A stretch of DNA of 64,000 nucleotides from a bacterium (GTDB lineage: Bacteria > Chloroflexota > Anaerolineae > Caldilineales > Caldilineaceae), in contig WGMT01000007.1 of NCBI GenBank assembly GCA_016124945.1, forward strand, positions 20,159 to 84,158, given 5' to 3'. The notes below the pieces were generated by a model. That model was not told the DNA's origin. It worked only from the letters and a program-made list of their open reading frames with translations, and ran no database searches. The number at the start of each line of letters is the position of its first letter. Within the stretch, counting starts at the first letter, position 1. A program made the translations under genes and the position numbers. This document shows, in pieces, positions 33,221 to 40,966 of this stretch.

Positions 33221-33805
33221 TTACGCCGCCCGCCCCTTCTCACCGGTGACGCTGCGGAAATCTTCAAGCAGCCGCCCAGTAGACAGATCCACCTTGGCGA
33301 CGGCGGCGAAGCTGAGTTTGCGCCAATCGTCCAGATCCACGTGTGTGCGGCCCAGGAGTGAGGCGCGAAAGAGGCTGAAGGTAAGGCCGTGGCCAACCAA
33401 CGCCAATGTTTCGTGGGGGAAGCGACGATGCAGTTCGTCTATCCCCTCGGCGAAGCGAGCCAGGGCATGATCGGCTGCCTCCCAACCACCCACCGACTCG
33501 TGCGGAGTGGCGAAGGTAGCAGCGACGGCGGCCACATAATCGTCGATCCAGGCGGCAGGGCGCTTGAGTTCGTCGAAGCGTGCATCCACCGTCACCGGCA
33601 GGCGATGCGCGGCAAGGACGGATTCTACTGTCAACCGTGTCTTGGGTTCACGGCTGAGGACAACCCGGTTCACCTCCGGCCAGAACGGCTCACGCGCCAA
33701 AATCGTCGCTTGCCGTGTCCCCTGCGGCGAGAGTGACCAGATTGCAGCATCTACATTACGTTGCTGTTGTGTGTGGGCGTGGGTAACGAGGTAGATAAGC
33801 GACAT
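33221..33805 (-). CDS. histidine phosphatase-fold protein with altered RHG motif
   Basis: A 194-residue protein of the phosphoglycerate mutase/histidine phosphatase superfamily. The first motif is LVTHAHT at residues 6-12 in place of the usual LVRHGET: the catalytic His9 remains but the neighbouring Arg is Thr and the Gly is Ala. The second motif ALVGHGLT keeps His139. SREPKTRLTVESV holds the Arg that normally binds phosphate. Activity may be lowered or altered. The ATG at 33805 is preferred; an upstream extension would run into word arrays. Located between hisH and the MBL gene, with no known part in histidine synthesis. Confidence 0.8.
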   Translation of the reverse strand: MSLIYLVTHAHTQQQRNVDAAIWSLSPQGTRQATILAREPFWPEVNRVVLSREPKTRLTVESVLAAHRLPVTVDARFDELKRPAAWIDDYVAAVAATFATPHESVGGWEAADHALARFAEGIDELHRRFPHETLALVGHGLTFSLFRASLLGRTHVDLDDWRKLSFAAVAKVDLSTGRLLEDFRSVTGEKGRAA

Positions 33806-33874
33806 GGCAGTAGTGAGTAGATTTTGGGTGACCTGATGACCTGGGCACAATAGTGCTTGTCAAACGGCGACTAT

Positions 33875-33910
33875 ACAGTATGAACAGTATGAATAGTATG
33901 AACAGTATGA
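33875..33910. repeat. four 9-bp tandem repeats (ACAGTATGA)
   Basis: ACAGTATGA, ACAGTATGA, ATAGTATGA, ACAGTATGA run from 33875 to 33910, directly followed by GTAACCGGATCACCCAGTTA words that reach the stop codon of hisH. Confidence 0.9.
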
Positions 33911-33923
33911 CCAAGTAACCGGA

Positions 33924-34592
33924 TCACCCAGTTACCATCTCTTCCGTCGTCACCATCTTCATAAAGTTGCCCAAAATATGCAGGCCCACGTTGTGGCTTT
34001 TTTCAGGGTGAGGTTGGATGCCCCAGGCGTTGCGGTAACGGACAATCGAAGGGTACTCGATGCCGTAATCCGTCATAGCGAGGACGGCGTTGGGTTCGGC
34101 AGCATCACAGTAGTAGCTGTGGGCGAAGTAGGCGTACGATCCCGTAGGCACATCGGCCAAGAGGGCGTCGTCCTGGCGGCGGAGAAGTTGATTCCAGCCG
34201 ATTTGGGGTACACGCAGCGTACGTTCAGAGCGCATGGGATCGATCATGTTGGCAGGGAAGCGGCGCACCTTGCCGGGAATGAGGTGCAATCCCTCGTGTT
34301 GGCCCATCTCTTCGCTTTCATCGAAGAGCATCTGCATGCCCACACAGATGCCCAGCAACGGCAGACCGGCCTGAACAAATTCAAGCAGCGGCGTCTCGAA
34401 GCCCTGGCGTCGCAAGTTGTCCACACTGTCGCCAAAAGCACCCTGCCCAGGGAGGACAACGGCCTTCCAGTGGGTGAAGTCGGTGGGATGGTCGATGATG
34501 TCTACGGCAATGCCCAATGGGGCGGCCACCACTTCAAACGAGCGGTAGACGCTGCGCAGGTTGCCTACGCCATAGTCGATGATGGCGATCAT
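33924..34592 (-). CDS. hisH: imidazole glycerol phosphate synthase glutaminase subunit
   Basis: A 222-residue class I glutamine amidotransferase. The nucleophile is Cys83 in LGICVGMQ; the His and Glu of the triad are in QPHPEKS. It releases ammonia from glutamine for HisF. It begins 3 bases after the stop of the DUF402 gene, so the two are co-transcribed. The last residues EEMVTG and the stop codon lie in an octamer word array (GGTAACTG, GGTGATCC), so the C-terminus has been extended or trimmed by the array, exactly as in hisI. Confidence 0.96.
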   Translation of the reverse strand: MIAIIDYGVGNLRSVYRSFEVVAAPLGIAVDIIDHPTDFTHWKAVVLPGQGAFGDSVDNLRRQGFETPLLEFVQAGLPLLGICVGMQMLFDESEEMGQHEGLHLIPGKVRRFPANMIDPMRSERTLRVPQIGWNQLLRRQDDALLADVPTGSYAYFAHSYYCDAAEPNAVLAMTDYGIEYPSIVRYRNAWGIQPHPEKSHNVGLHILGNFMKMVTTEEMVTG

Positions 34593-34595
34593 AGG

Positions 34596-35126
34596 TCACC
34601 CCTTGTCTATCGAAAAGTTGCGGATCAACGGCGGTGGTAGTCGTAAACGGTGGACGTCTGCCGTCACTTCACGGATGCGGCTCTCAGCCCAAAGCACCTG
34701 CCCTTCACTGAGCAGGCCAAGGTGGACGGCGCTTTCAAATTCGGCTTCGCCGATGACGGTTACATGCCCTGAAGAAGCGAGCCAAAGCCCAAGGATCAGG
34801 TGCGTGGCATGGTACTGCTCACCATCAAACTGAAAAGTATCAACGATGGGGATGTAGATGCCAATGGAACGACCATCTGCGTTGAAGTATTTGTCGATGA
34901 TCTGCTGCGGATCGGGGAGCCAAAAGCGAAACCAGACCCCATCGGGGCCGCCGATTTCAACGCCATCAAGTGCCACAGATTGTGCGTCTGGGCGCAACGA
35001 GACCCTTTCGACGAGCAGATTGCTTAACCACTCGGCGCGATAATCGCCTACTGTGGTCTGTTCTTCCCACTCACCGCTGCGGATCACACGCAGAGCAAGG
35101 TCATCATTTGGATTTACTTCCGTCAT
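34596..35126 (-). CDS. DUF402 domain protein
   Basis: A 176-residue protein. The core FWLPDPQQIIDKYFNADG, GIYIPIVDTFQFDG and EAEFESAVHLGLLSEGQ is the DUF402 fold found in nucleoside di/triphosphatases (Ntdp) and in FAU-1/RNase AM-type proteins. It might hydrolyse nucleotides or bind RNA; the exact substrate cannot be read from the sequence. The ATG at 35126 is preferred to the TTG at 35147. It is directly upstream of hisH with a 3-base gap, forming the head of the hisH transcription unit. Confidence 0.75.
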   Translation of the reverse strand: MTEVNPNDDLALRVIRSGEWEEQTTVGDYRAEWLSNLLVERVSLRPDAQSVALDGVEIGGPDGVWFRFWLPDPQQIIDKYFNADGRSIGIYIPIVDTFQFDGEQYHATHLILGLWLASSGHVTVIGEAEFESAVHLGLLSEGQVLWAESRIREVTADVHRLRLPPPLIRNFSIDKG

Positions 35127-35188
35127 AGACCTGACCAGCTTATCCAATCCCCAGAGATTAATTTACGAAAGTCAACGAAGCAGAAAGG

Positions 35189-35280
35189 GAGCCACAGGTG
35201 ACACGGATTTTTGGGATTCAGAGCCGTCTTGTATTGAAATCCTTCTGAAAATCCTTTGAATCTGTGTAATCTGTGGCTCT
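35189..35280. repeat. 92-bp imperfect palindrome ending in GAGCCACAG / CTGTGGCTC
   Basis: GAGCCACAG at the left and CTGTGGCTC at the right enclose ACACGGATTTTTGGGATTC and AAATCCTTTGAATCTGTGTA arms that pair imperfectly. It belongs to the same family as the elements near 3314, 18350 and 54747 and lies between the DUF402 and nitrilase-like genes. Confidence 0.8.
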
Positions 35281-35336
35281 TTTTCTGACTTCGTGTTTCT
35301 TTGTGTGCCTTCGTGGATCAATGTCTGGATAAAATC

Positions 35337-36152
35337 TCAGTATTTCTTCACAACGGATCGATAGGCCGTCGGCTCGCGGAATTGGATGATCTGGCGTTCC
35401 TCGCGCACGTCGCGCACTTGATCCAGATCAATGGTGGCCACAGCATAGCCTTCGATGGGCTCTTCCAGCACAGTATAGACTTCACCTGCCGGGCCGACCA
35501 ACATGCTGTCGCCGGCAAATTCCATTGTCGGTTCACGGCCGACACGGTTGGCAGAGGCGACAAAGAGTGCGTTTTCTACGGCGCGGCTGATCAGGTGAGC
35601 GCGCCATTGCTCGCGGCGATTGACTTCCCAATTGGCGCTGAGGACGAGCAACTCGGCCCCTTCGAGGGTGAGGCTGCGCGCCGTCTCGGGGAAGACGACG
35701 TCGGCCCCAACCATCAGCCCGAAACGTCCCCACTCGGCGTCGACGTTGACAAAGCGGAAGCCACCGCGGTAGACCTGGCGTTCTTCACCGAGCAGGTGCA
35801 CCTTGCGGTACTCGCCTGCCACGTCTCCTTCGGGCCCCAGGCAGACGACGCCGTTGTAGAGGATGCTCTCTACCTTTTCCTTGATGACAAGGCCAAAGAC
35901 AATATGCACATTGTAATCGTGGGCGCGCTTGGCCAGGTAGTTGCTGGCATGGCCAGGGACCCGTTCGGCAAGATCGGTGGCACGTAGCCCTAACTCGGTG
36001 CCGGTATAGCTCAGTTCAGGAAAGACAATGAGGTCGGTCGGCTGTTCGCTGCAAATGCGCTCAACAAAGTCGCCCATCTTGCGCAGGTTTTCTTCGGGCG
36101 TAGCCAGTGCAGGTGACATTTGCACCAAAGCAATTGTAATCTCTCGGGGCAT
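35337..36152 (-). CDS. nitrilase-superfamily protein lacking the catalytic Cys
   Basis: A 271-residue carbon-nitrogen hydrolase fold. Glu46 (FPELSYTG) and Lys117 (YRKVHLL) of the Glu-Lys-Cys triad are in place. The third site, normally G-x-M-I-C-Y-D-x-x-F-P-E, reads GLMVGADVVFPE, so the nucleophile Cys is Gly149 (codon at 35706-35708) and the next residue is Ala. The rest of the fold is complete, including RAVENALFVASANRVG. As written it cannot work as an amidase; it may be a ligand-binding pseudoenzyme or use another residue. GGGAAG lies upstream of the ATG at 36152. It heads the minus-strand block with DUF402 and hisH downstream. Confidence 0.85.
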   Translation of the reverse strand: MPREITIALVQMSPALATPEENLRKMGDFVERICSEQPTDLIVFPELSYTGTELGLRATDLAERVPGHASNYLAKRAHDYNVHIVFGLVIKEKVESILYNGVVCLGPEGDVAGEYRKVHLLGEERQVYRGGFRFVNVDAEWGRFGLMVGADVVFPETARSLTLEGAELLVLSANWEVNRREQWRAHLISRAVENALFVASANRVGREPTMEFAGDSMLVGPAGEVYTVLEEPIEGYAVATIDLDQVRDVREERQIIQFREPTAYRSVVKKY

Positions 36153-36461
36153 AGGATCTTCCCTTACGGTATGCGGTGATTAAGATTTCAACTTGAAAAT
36201 AGCCAACCTCACCGCTACGTTCAAGCCGGAGACGAAGAGAATCATGAACCGGGATAGTATAGCACAGATGGAATAATTCTCCATTCACTCGGGTTTTAGG
36301 CTACAATATATGCAGTGAAGCAAATGGGTGCAACGTGACAGCACCCAGTGCACTGGGCACACTATGATTTGCCCGACTTTGCCTCTAGGCCACTCTTTGT
36401 CTCTAGACTAATCAACCGGCGACCTCACAACGGAAGTCCCTACGTATACCAGGAGTAGAGT
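36153..36461. other. 309-bp divergent promoter region
   Basis: The gap separates the divergently transcribed nitrilase-like gene (minus) and lspA (plus), so it must hold both promoters. A minus-strand candidate is listed separately. No gene or strong hairpin is seen. Confidence 0.6.
36256..36264 (-). promoter_or_regulatory. possible extended -10 promoter of the nitrilase-like gene
   Basis: The minus strand reads TGCTATACT here, a good extended -10 element, about 105 bases upstream of the start codon at 36152. No clear -35 box accompanies it. Confidence 0.35.
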
Positions 36462-37016
36462 ATGAACGGATCTTTGACCTTATCGACGATTTGGCGCCGC
36501 ACGTGGCTGATTCTGTTGGTGGCCGCCGTGATCATCGGCTTCGATCAGTGGACAAAGAGCCTGGTGCGCCAGAATATTCCCGACTATACGTCAATGATAC
36601 CCTTTCCGGCGCTGGGCGAATACTTTGTCTTCGAACATGTCCACAACTACGGCGCGGCCTTCGGTATCTTGCAAGGACATGGTGAGTTCTTCATCGTCGT
36701 CGCTTTCGCTGTGTCGGTGGCGATTCTTGTGTACGCCGTCCGCTCGCTCACCCCGGATCAGAAATTTATCCGCGTGCTCTTGGGCATGGAGATGGGTGGC
36801 GCGCTAGGCAATGTGATCGACCGCATTATGCAGGGTTACGTCACCGACTTTGTCAAAATGGGGATCCCCGGCGTCTACTACTGGCCCAACTACAACATTG
36901 CCGACAGCGCCATTGTGCTCGGCGTCATCGGGCTGGCAGTGGTCCTCATCCGGCAAGACATTGAGCAATCTCGACAACAGGCCGAAGAGCCGAAGACGAT
37001 GTTGAGCCCTGAATAG
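36462..37016 (+). CDS. lspA: prolipoprotein signal peptidase II
   Basis: A 184-residue membrane aspartic protease that removes signal peptides from lipoproteins, such as the PRC-barrel lipoprotein encoded at 48030. Four membrane helices are visible (about residues 12-28, 60-70, 76-95, 146-163). The catalytic Asp residues are Asp120 (GNVIDRI) and Asp148 (YNIADSAI), and FDQWTK is the first-helix signature. AGGAG precedes the ATG at 36462. It is followed by rluD, the common lspA-rluD pair, but a 26-bp perfect hairpin now stands between them. Confidence 0.96.
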   Translation: MNGSLTLSTIWRRTWLILLVAAVIIGFDQWTKSLVRQNIPDYTSMIPFPALGEYFVFEHVHNYGAAFGILQGHGEFFIVVAFAVSVAILVYAVRSLTPDQKFIRVLLGMEMGGALGNVIDRIMQGYVTDFVKMGIPGVYYWPNYNIADSAIVLGVIGLAVVLIRQDIEQSRQQAEEPKTMLSPE

Positions 37017-37029
37017 AAAATAAAAGTAA

Positions 37030-37087
37030 TGAATAAAGAATGGGGAAACGACGGCTTACGTGCCGTCGTTTCCCCATTCTTTATTCA
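37030..37087. repeat. perfect 26-bp GAATAAAG hairpin between lspA and rluD
   Basis: The 26 bases from TGAATAAAGAATGGGG (37030-37055) are exactly complementary to 37062-37087 with a 6-base loop. It contains the same GAATAAA/GAATGGG words as the hairpin between guaB and purA. Confidence 0.95.
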
Positions 37088-37127
37088 CCATCTATTTTGC
37101 CGAATATTTTGCCAGACGAAAGAAACA

Positions 37128-38096
37128 ATGAACGAAACCGAACGATTCAACTTTACAATCTCCTCCGACGCCGAAGGAGAGAGGCTTGACCGCTGGCTAA
37201 CCAGCCAGATGAGTGGACGCTCTCGCGCCGAGATCCAGCGCTGGATCGACGATGGCCGTGTGTTGGTGGACGGCAAAATCGGCAAGCCGGGCCGCAAGTT
37301 GGAGTCGGGGCAAACGGTGGACGTGGAGACGCCCGTCACAGTAGAAACGACATTGGCGGCAGAATCGATCCCGCTGGTGATTGTCTACGAAGACGCCGAC
37401 CTGCTGGTGGTGGACAAGCCCGCGGGCATGGTGGTTCACCCGGCGCCGGGCCACAGCACAGGGACGTTGGTCAATGCGGTTCTGCACCATGTCCCCGATT
37501 TGGAGGGGGTGGGCGGCGAAAAGCGCCCCGGCCTCGTCCACCGCATCGATAAGGACACATCCGGCCTGATTGTGGTAGCCAAAAACGACCGTGCCCACCG
37601 CATCATGCAGCGTCAATTTGCCTCTCGGTTGGTGCATAAGGTCTACCTTGCGCTGTTGGAAGGCCAGATCACCCCCGAAAACGGACGTATTTCTGCACCA
37701 ATCGGGCGGCATCCGGTGGAACGTAAACGGATGGCCGTGCTCCCCGCCGATCCCTACACCGGCGAAACCAAAGGACGGGCCGCCCTCACCGACTACCGGA
37801 CACTGGGGCACTACGCAACCCGTCTTAACAGCGGCGAAATGGGCAATTTCACACTGGTCGAAGCCGTGATTCACACCGGGCGCACCCATCAGATCCGCGT
37901 CCACTTTGCATGGATGAAACACCCCGTCGTCGGCGATACGCTCTACGGCTACCGCCGTCAACGCATCCCCATCAAACGTCAATTTCTCCACGCTCACCAA
38001 CTGCGCTTCCGCTTGCCCAGCACAAAGGAGACGGTGGAGTTCACTAGTCCGCTGCCGGGGGATTTGCAGAAGGTGTTGGATGGGATGGATGCGTGA
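37128..38096 (+). CDS. rluD: ribosomal large subunit pseudouridine synthase D family
   Basis: A 322-residue enzyme. Residues 10-75 form an S4 RNA-binding domain (EGERLDRWLTSQ). The catalytic domain follows with PAGMVVHPAPGHSTGTLVN and GLVHRIDKDTSGLIVVAKN, in which Asp141 is the nucleophile, and HTGRTHQIRVHFAW. It makes pseudouridine in 23S rRNA helix 69 in well-studied relatives. I use the ATG at 37128; an earlier in-frame ATG at 37029 would force translation through the hairpin. The stop codon (TGA, 38094-38096) is the first TGA of the GTGATTC heptamer array that follows. Confidence 0.95.
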   Translation: MNETERFNFTISSDAEGERLDRWLTSQMSGRSRAEIQRWIDDGRVLVDGKIGKPGRKLESGQTVDVETPVTVETTLAAESIPLVIVYEDADLLVVDKPAGMVVHPAPGHSTGTLVNAVLHHVPDLEGVGGEKRPGLVHRIDKDTSGLIVVAKNDRAHRIMQRQFASRLVHKVYLALLEGQITPENGRISAPIGRHPVERKRMAVLPADPYTGETKGRAALTDYRTLGHYATRLNSGEMGNFTLVEAVIHTGRTHQIRVHFAWMKHPVVGDTLYGYRRQRIPIKRQFLHAHQLRFRLPSTKETVEFTSPLPGDLQKVLDGMDA

Positions 38097-38136
38097 TTCG
38101 TGATGCGTGATTCGTGATTCGTGATTCGTGATTCGT
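38092..38136. repeat. GTGATTC heptamer array after rluD
   Basis: GTGATTC, GTGATGC and then four further GTGATTC words run in tandem, a period of exactly 7. The first TGA is the stop codon of rluD. Confidence 0.9.
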
Positions 38137-38189
38137 TGAGCACGTTCATGCGCTTGCGCGGCACTCTCGTCTGAGTTACGCATTACGAA

Positions 38190-38209
38190 TGTAACTGTAC
38201 AGGTGCGAC
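38190..38209. repeat. lone copy of the GTAACTNTACAGGTGCGAC end sequence
   Basis: GTAACTGTACAGGTGCGAC (38191-38209) differs by one or two bases from the ends of the 88-bp element at 38990-39077, which is 800 bases downstream. The AGGTG in it lies 4 bases before the ATG at 38210 and may serve as ribosome binding site. Confidence 0.75.
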
Positions 38210-38707
38210 ATGTCCTCGATCAAGATCATTCGCAGCAAAAAGCGATCCAAAACTGTCAGCGCCCGCATTGAGGACGGGGTGCTGGTGGTGCGCGCACCGG
38301 CGGCGATGGGCGACGAGGAGTTGACGCCGATTATTGAAAAGTTGCAGAAGCGGTTGGCACGCCGGCAGGCAAGGCGTACGCTCGATGATGCCGATCTGGA
38401 ACAACGAGCACAGACGTTGAACCGTCAATATTTCGAGGTGAAGTTGCAGTGGGCGTCGATCCGCTGGGTCACCAACCAGGAGAAACGCTATGGCAGTTGC
38501 ACCCCCAGCGAACGCACAATCCGCATTTCGCACCGGCTGGCGCAGGTTCCCGCGTTTGTGCTGGATTATGTCATCGTGCACGAACTGGCGCATTTGCTCG
38601 AAGCCAACCACGGCAAAGGTTTCTGGAAGCTCGTCAACCGTTTCCCCAAGACAGAACGGGCCCGCGGCTATCTCATGGCGATGGGATTGGAGGAAGTTGA
38701 GCCATGA
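38210..38707 (+). CDS. YgjP/DUF45-type metallohydrolase
   Basis: A 165-residue protein with the zinc motif HELAHLLEANH: His124, Glu125 and His128, and the third His in NHGKGFW, typical of the YgjP/SprT-like group (H-E-x-x-H-x6-H). The upstream WVTNQEKRYGSCTPSERTIRIS is the conserved substrate-facing segment of the family. Members are predicted peptidases of unknown target, often found next to restriction systems, but no such system is present here. The ATG at 38210 sits right behind a copy of a repeat end that provides an AGGTG. Confidence 0.88.
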   Translation: MSSIKIIRSKKRSKTVSARIEDGVLVVRAPAAMGDEELTPIIEKLQKRLARRQARRTLDDADLEQRAQTLNRQYFEVKLQWASIRWVTNQEKRYGSCTPSERTIRISHRLAQVPAFVLDYVIVHELAHLLEANHGKGFWKLVNRFPKTERARGYLMAMGLEEVEP

Positions 38708-38902
38708 TGGATCTACCCACACGATCTCCTAACAGGTGACGCTCTGAGCCACCGACCGGTTTGCATAGCAGGACGCTATAGGTTGGCCTTACGTCATCCC
38801 CACATAAACCGCTTAACTTGCAAGCATCCGATTACAATTCCCATAATATTTATCTACATCCCCTACCAACACAAACAAGACTGTCAGTTTTTTTACCACA
38901 AT

Positions 38903-38931
38903 TTGCCGCCATCCCCCAGCAGGCTTATAAT
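38903..38931 (+). promoter_or_regulatory. sigma70-type promoter of the DUF4157 gene
   Basis: TTGCCG (38903-38908) and a perfect TATAAT (38926-38931) are separated by 17 bases. The start codon lies 180 bases downstream, leaving a long leader that contains the inverted-repeat element. Confidence 0.7.
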
Positions 38932-38981
38932 GGTGTAACAAAACCATCTCCGCACACAGACAAGAGCGTTTCAAAATCTAA

Positions 38982-39085
38982 CCCGTATTGTAACTATAGA
39001 GGTGCGACGCATTGGCCCAGGAGAGCACACGGCAATCGCATCTGATTTCGGCCAGTGCGTCGCACCTGTATAGTTACCCCGTATT
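38982..39085. mobile_element. 88-bp MITE-like element with 28-bp inverted ends and 8-bp target duplication
   Basis: The 28 bases from GTAACTATAGAGGTGCGACG (38990-39017) match the inverted right end (39050-39077) at 26 of 28 positions. Directly outside both ends stands the same octamer CCCGTATT (38982-38989 and 39078-39085), as left by transposition. The 32-base centre has no coding capacity. A lone related end is at 38190. Confidence 0.85.
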
Positions 39086-39110
39086 TGCATTTTTGCCCAA
39101 GGAGTCGCAG

Positions 39111-40937
39111 ATGGCGCGCCAGCCCCACCAACCTACGGATGAGCGAAAACAGACATCGACACAATCATTGCCGATTACTGAAAACCAGGGTCGACCTTTC
39201 ATTCATCCTAAACAGGTACTTCAACGTGCTATGGCTGCCCCCGATTCCTTAACGCCGTCAGACGTGCAAATACTTCAGCGCACTGTCGGCAACCGCAAGA
39301 CGGCGCAACTCCTAGCCCCCCTCCAAAGGACGGCCTCATCCTCTGCACCGGCACTTCAACAAGATCTGGTGGGTGGCGGTACAATAACGCCCACACTAGA
39401 GAACGCCGTTCAACGTGCACGCAGTAGTGGCGCGCCTCTGGCAGACAATGTGCGTACACCGATGGAACAGGCTCTTGGCGCCGATTTCAGCGGCGTGAAA
39501 ATTCATACCGACACTTCATCAGATCAGATCAACCGTTCGATCCAGGCTCGGGCTTTCACCACCGGCCAGGACATCTTCTTCCGCAAGGGTGAGTACAACC
39601 CCAACAGCCAGAGCGGCCAGAAGTTGGTTGCGCATGAACTCACCCATGTGGTTCAACAGAGTGGGCAAGTGCAACGCAAAACATTCACCCGTACACCCGA
39701 TACAAAAATCAGCGCGGGGGGTGTGCCCAACAGCCAGGTGATCCAACCGGCACGCGGACGAGGCGGACGTGTCGCAGCGGGTATCCTGACTACGATCCTT
39801 GGCGGCGGTGTACTGGGTGGCGCTTTCACAGCCGCCAGCGTTGTGGCAGCGAATACGGGCTTTGGCTTCCAAAAAGATCGTAAAGGTGGGAAAAGGGACA
39901 GTACCGACGAACTGAACCAGGTCAACGACTATTACAAGCAAGAGATCCAAAACAAAGAGAATGCGAAAGCCAGAGAAGGTGTTACGGAACCGCAGATCGC
40001 TACGCTTGACGCAGGAATTCGCCAGAAGCAGCAAGAAGGCCGCGACTTTGGTAAGTTCTACACAGCAACAGACGTAAGCTTTACCGCTCGTGACATCAAC
40101 GAGTCAAATAACGAAAAGTATGAGATTTATGGCCGTAGATATGATCCGGAGATGCCCTACGGCGGGGAAATTGAAGGAGGAAATGGGGAAGGCAAGGTGA
40201 TCATCTTGCTTTCCGGTAGCGGCGGCTCAAACGAAGACCAGTTGGAGCCAGTGGCGAACATGTACTGTCGCCAGGGAGCGCAACGAGTCTACGCCCTCAA
40301 CTACCGCGGCTATGGCGGCAGTATGGTCAAATCCAAATCCGGCAAGAAGAGCGCTCCGATGATGTCCGAACAAGGACTCTACAACGACGCGTATCGAATC
40401 TACCAGTATGTCACGCAACAGGAAGGCGTGAACTCGAACGCGATTGTCGTACATGGCTTCTCGTTGGGTGGAGCAGTTGCCGCCAACCTCGTCAAGCGTG
40501 TCACCAAAGAAGGCGGAAAGCTAGGCGGTCTGGTGCTGCATAGCGCAATTGACTCTGCATACAAACAGGGCTCAAAAGGGCTGGTGGATTTTCCCGGCAT
40601 TTCTCAAATCATCGGCTTTGGCACCTGGGCGCAAATGGGCAGCTTCGACACAGCCGATGCGATGAAATCCATCTCAGATATTGACCCAGATCTCCCCGTA
40701 CATTTGATGAGCGGAGCAAGCAAGCAAGGAGATCACCTGGCGTTGGACAATACCAACATCTCGGCTAAGGCGGGCAAATACTTCAACAACGTTTCACAGC
40801 ACCAGGGGACTGGCGGACATCTTGATGATGAGGAAATTACGGTGCCAAGCGGACATGTGGATAACAACAGCGAAGATGCACTCGCCACCTTCCTACAGTC
40901 AGTCACAGACAATCAGGGGCGCCAGCAGAACAGGTAA
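39111..40937 (+). CDS. DUF4157 metallopeptidase-like protein with C-terminal alpha/beta hydrolase
   Basis: A 608-residue protein. AAGGAG (39099-39104) decides the ATG at 39111. Residues 1-95 are polar with LTPSDVQILQRTVGNR, a segment that recurs in this family. Residues 118-183 are DUF4157 (MEQALGADFSGVKIHTD, then VAHELTHVVQQ, with His175-Glu-x-x-His). A Gly-rich hydrophobic stretch (about 233-260) could insert in a membrane. Residues 340-600 form an alpha/beta hydrolase with nucleophile Ser451 in HGFSLGG, the oxyanion region LSGSGGSNEDQ and a final His in SGHVDNN or GGHLDD. DUF4157 is a marker of cargo of extracellular contractile injection systems, and the hydrolase could be the toxic part. 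No sheath, tube or baseplate genes are in the window. Confidence 0.85.
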   Translation: MARQPHQPTDERKQTSTQSLPITENQGRPFIHPKQVLQRAMAAPDSLTPSDVQILQRTVGNRKTAQLLAPLQRTASSSAPALQQDLVGGGTITPTLENAVQRARSSGAPLADNVRTPMEQALGADFSGVKIHTDTSSDQINRSIQARAFTTGQDIFFRKGEYNPNSQSGQKLVAHELTHVVQQSGQVQRKTFTRTPDTKISAGGVPNSQVIQPARGRGGRVAAGILTTILGGGVLGGAFTAASVVAANTGFGFQKDRKGGKRDSTDELNQVNDYYKQEIQNKENAKAREGVTEPQIATLDAGIRQKQQEGRDFGKFYTATDVSFTARDINESNNEKYEIYGRRYDPEMPYGGEIEGGNGEGKVIILLSGSGGSNEDQLEPVANMYCRQGAQRVYALNYRGYGGSMVKSKSGKKSAPMMSEQGLYNDAYRIYQYVTQQEGVNSNAIVVHGFSLGGAVAANLVKRVTKEGGKLGGLVLHSAIDSAYKQGSKGLVDFPGISQIIGFGTWAQMGSFDTADAMKSISDIDPDLPVHLMSGASKQGDHLALDNTNISAKAGKYFNNVSQHQGTGGHLDDEEITVPSGHVDNNSEDALATFLQSVTDNQGRQQNR

Positions 40938-40966
40938 CGCTACATCCAGGTTACAAAAGGCAAGCG

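Larger units (their letters stand above)
38708..39110. other. 403-bp gap with promoter and an inserted inverted-repeat element
   Basis: Between the YgjP-like gene and the DUF4157 gene. It holds a good promoter at 38903-38931 and the 88-bp element at 38990-39077 between promoter and start codon, so the element must be part of the leader of the DUF4157 mRNA. No other gene is seen. Confidence 0.7.
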
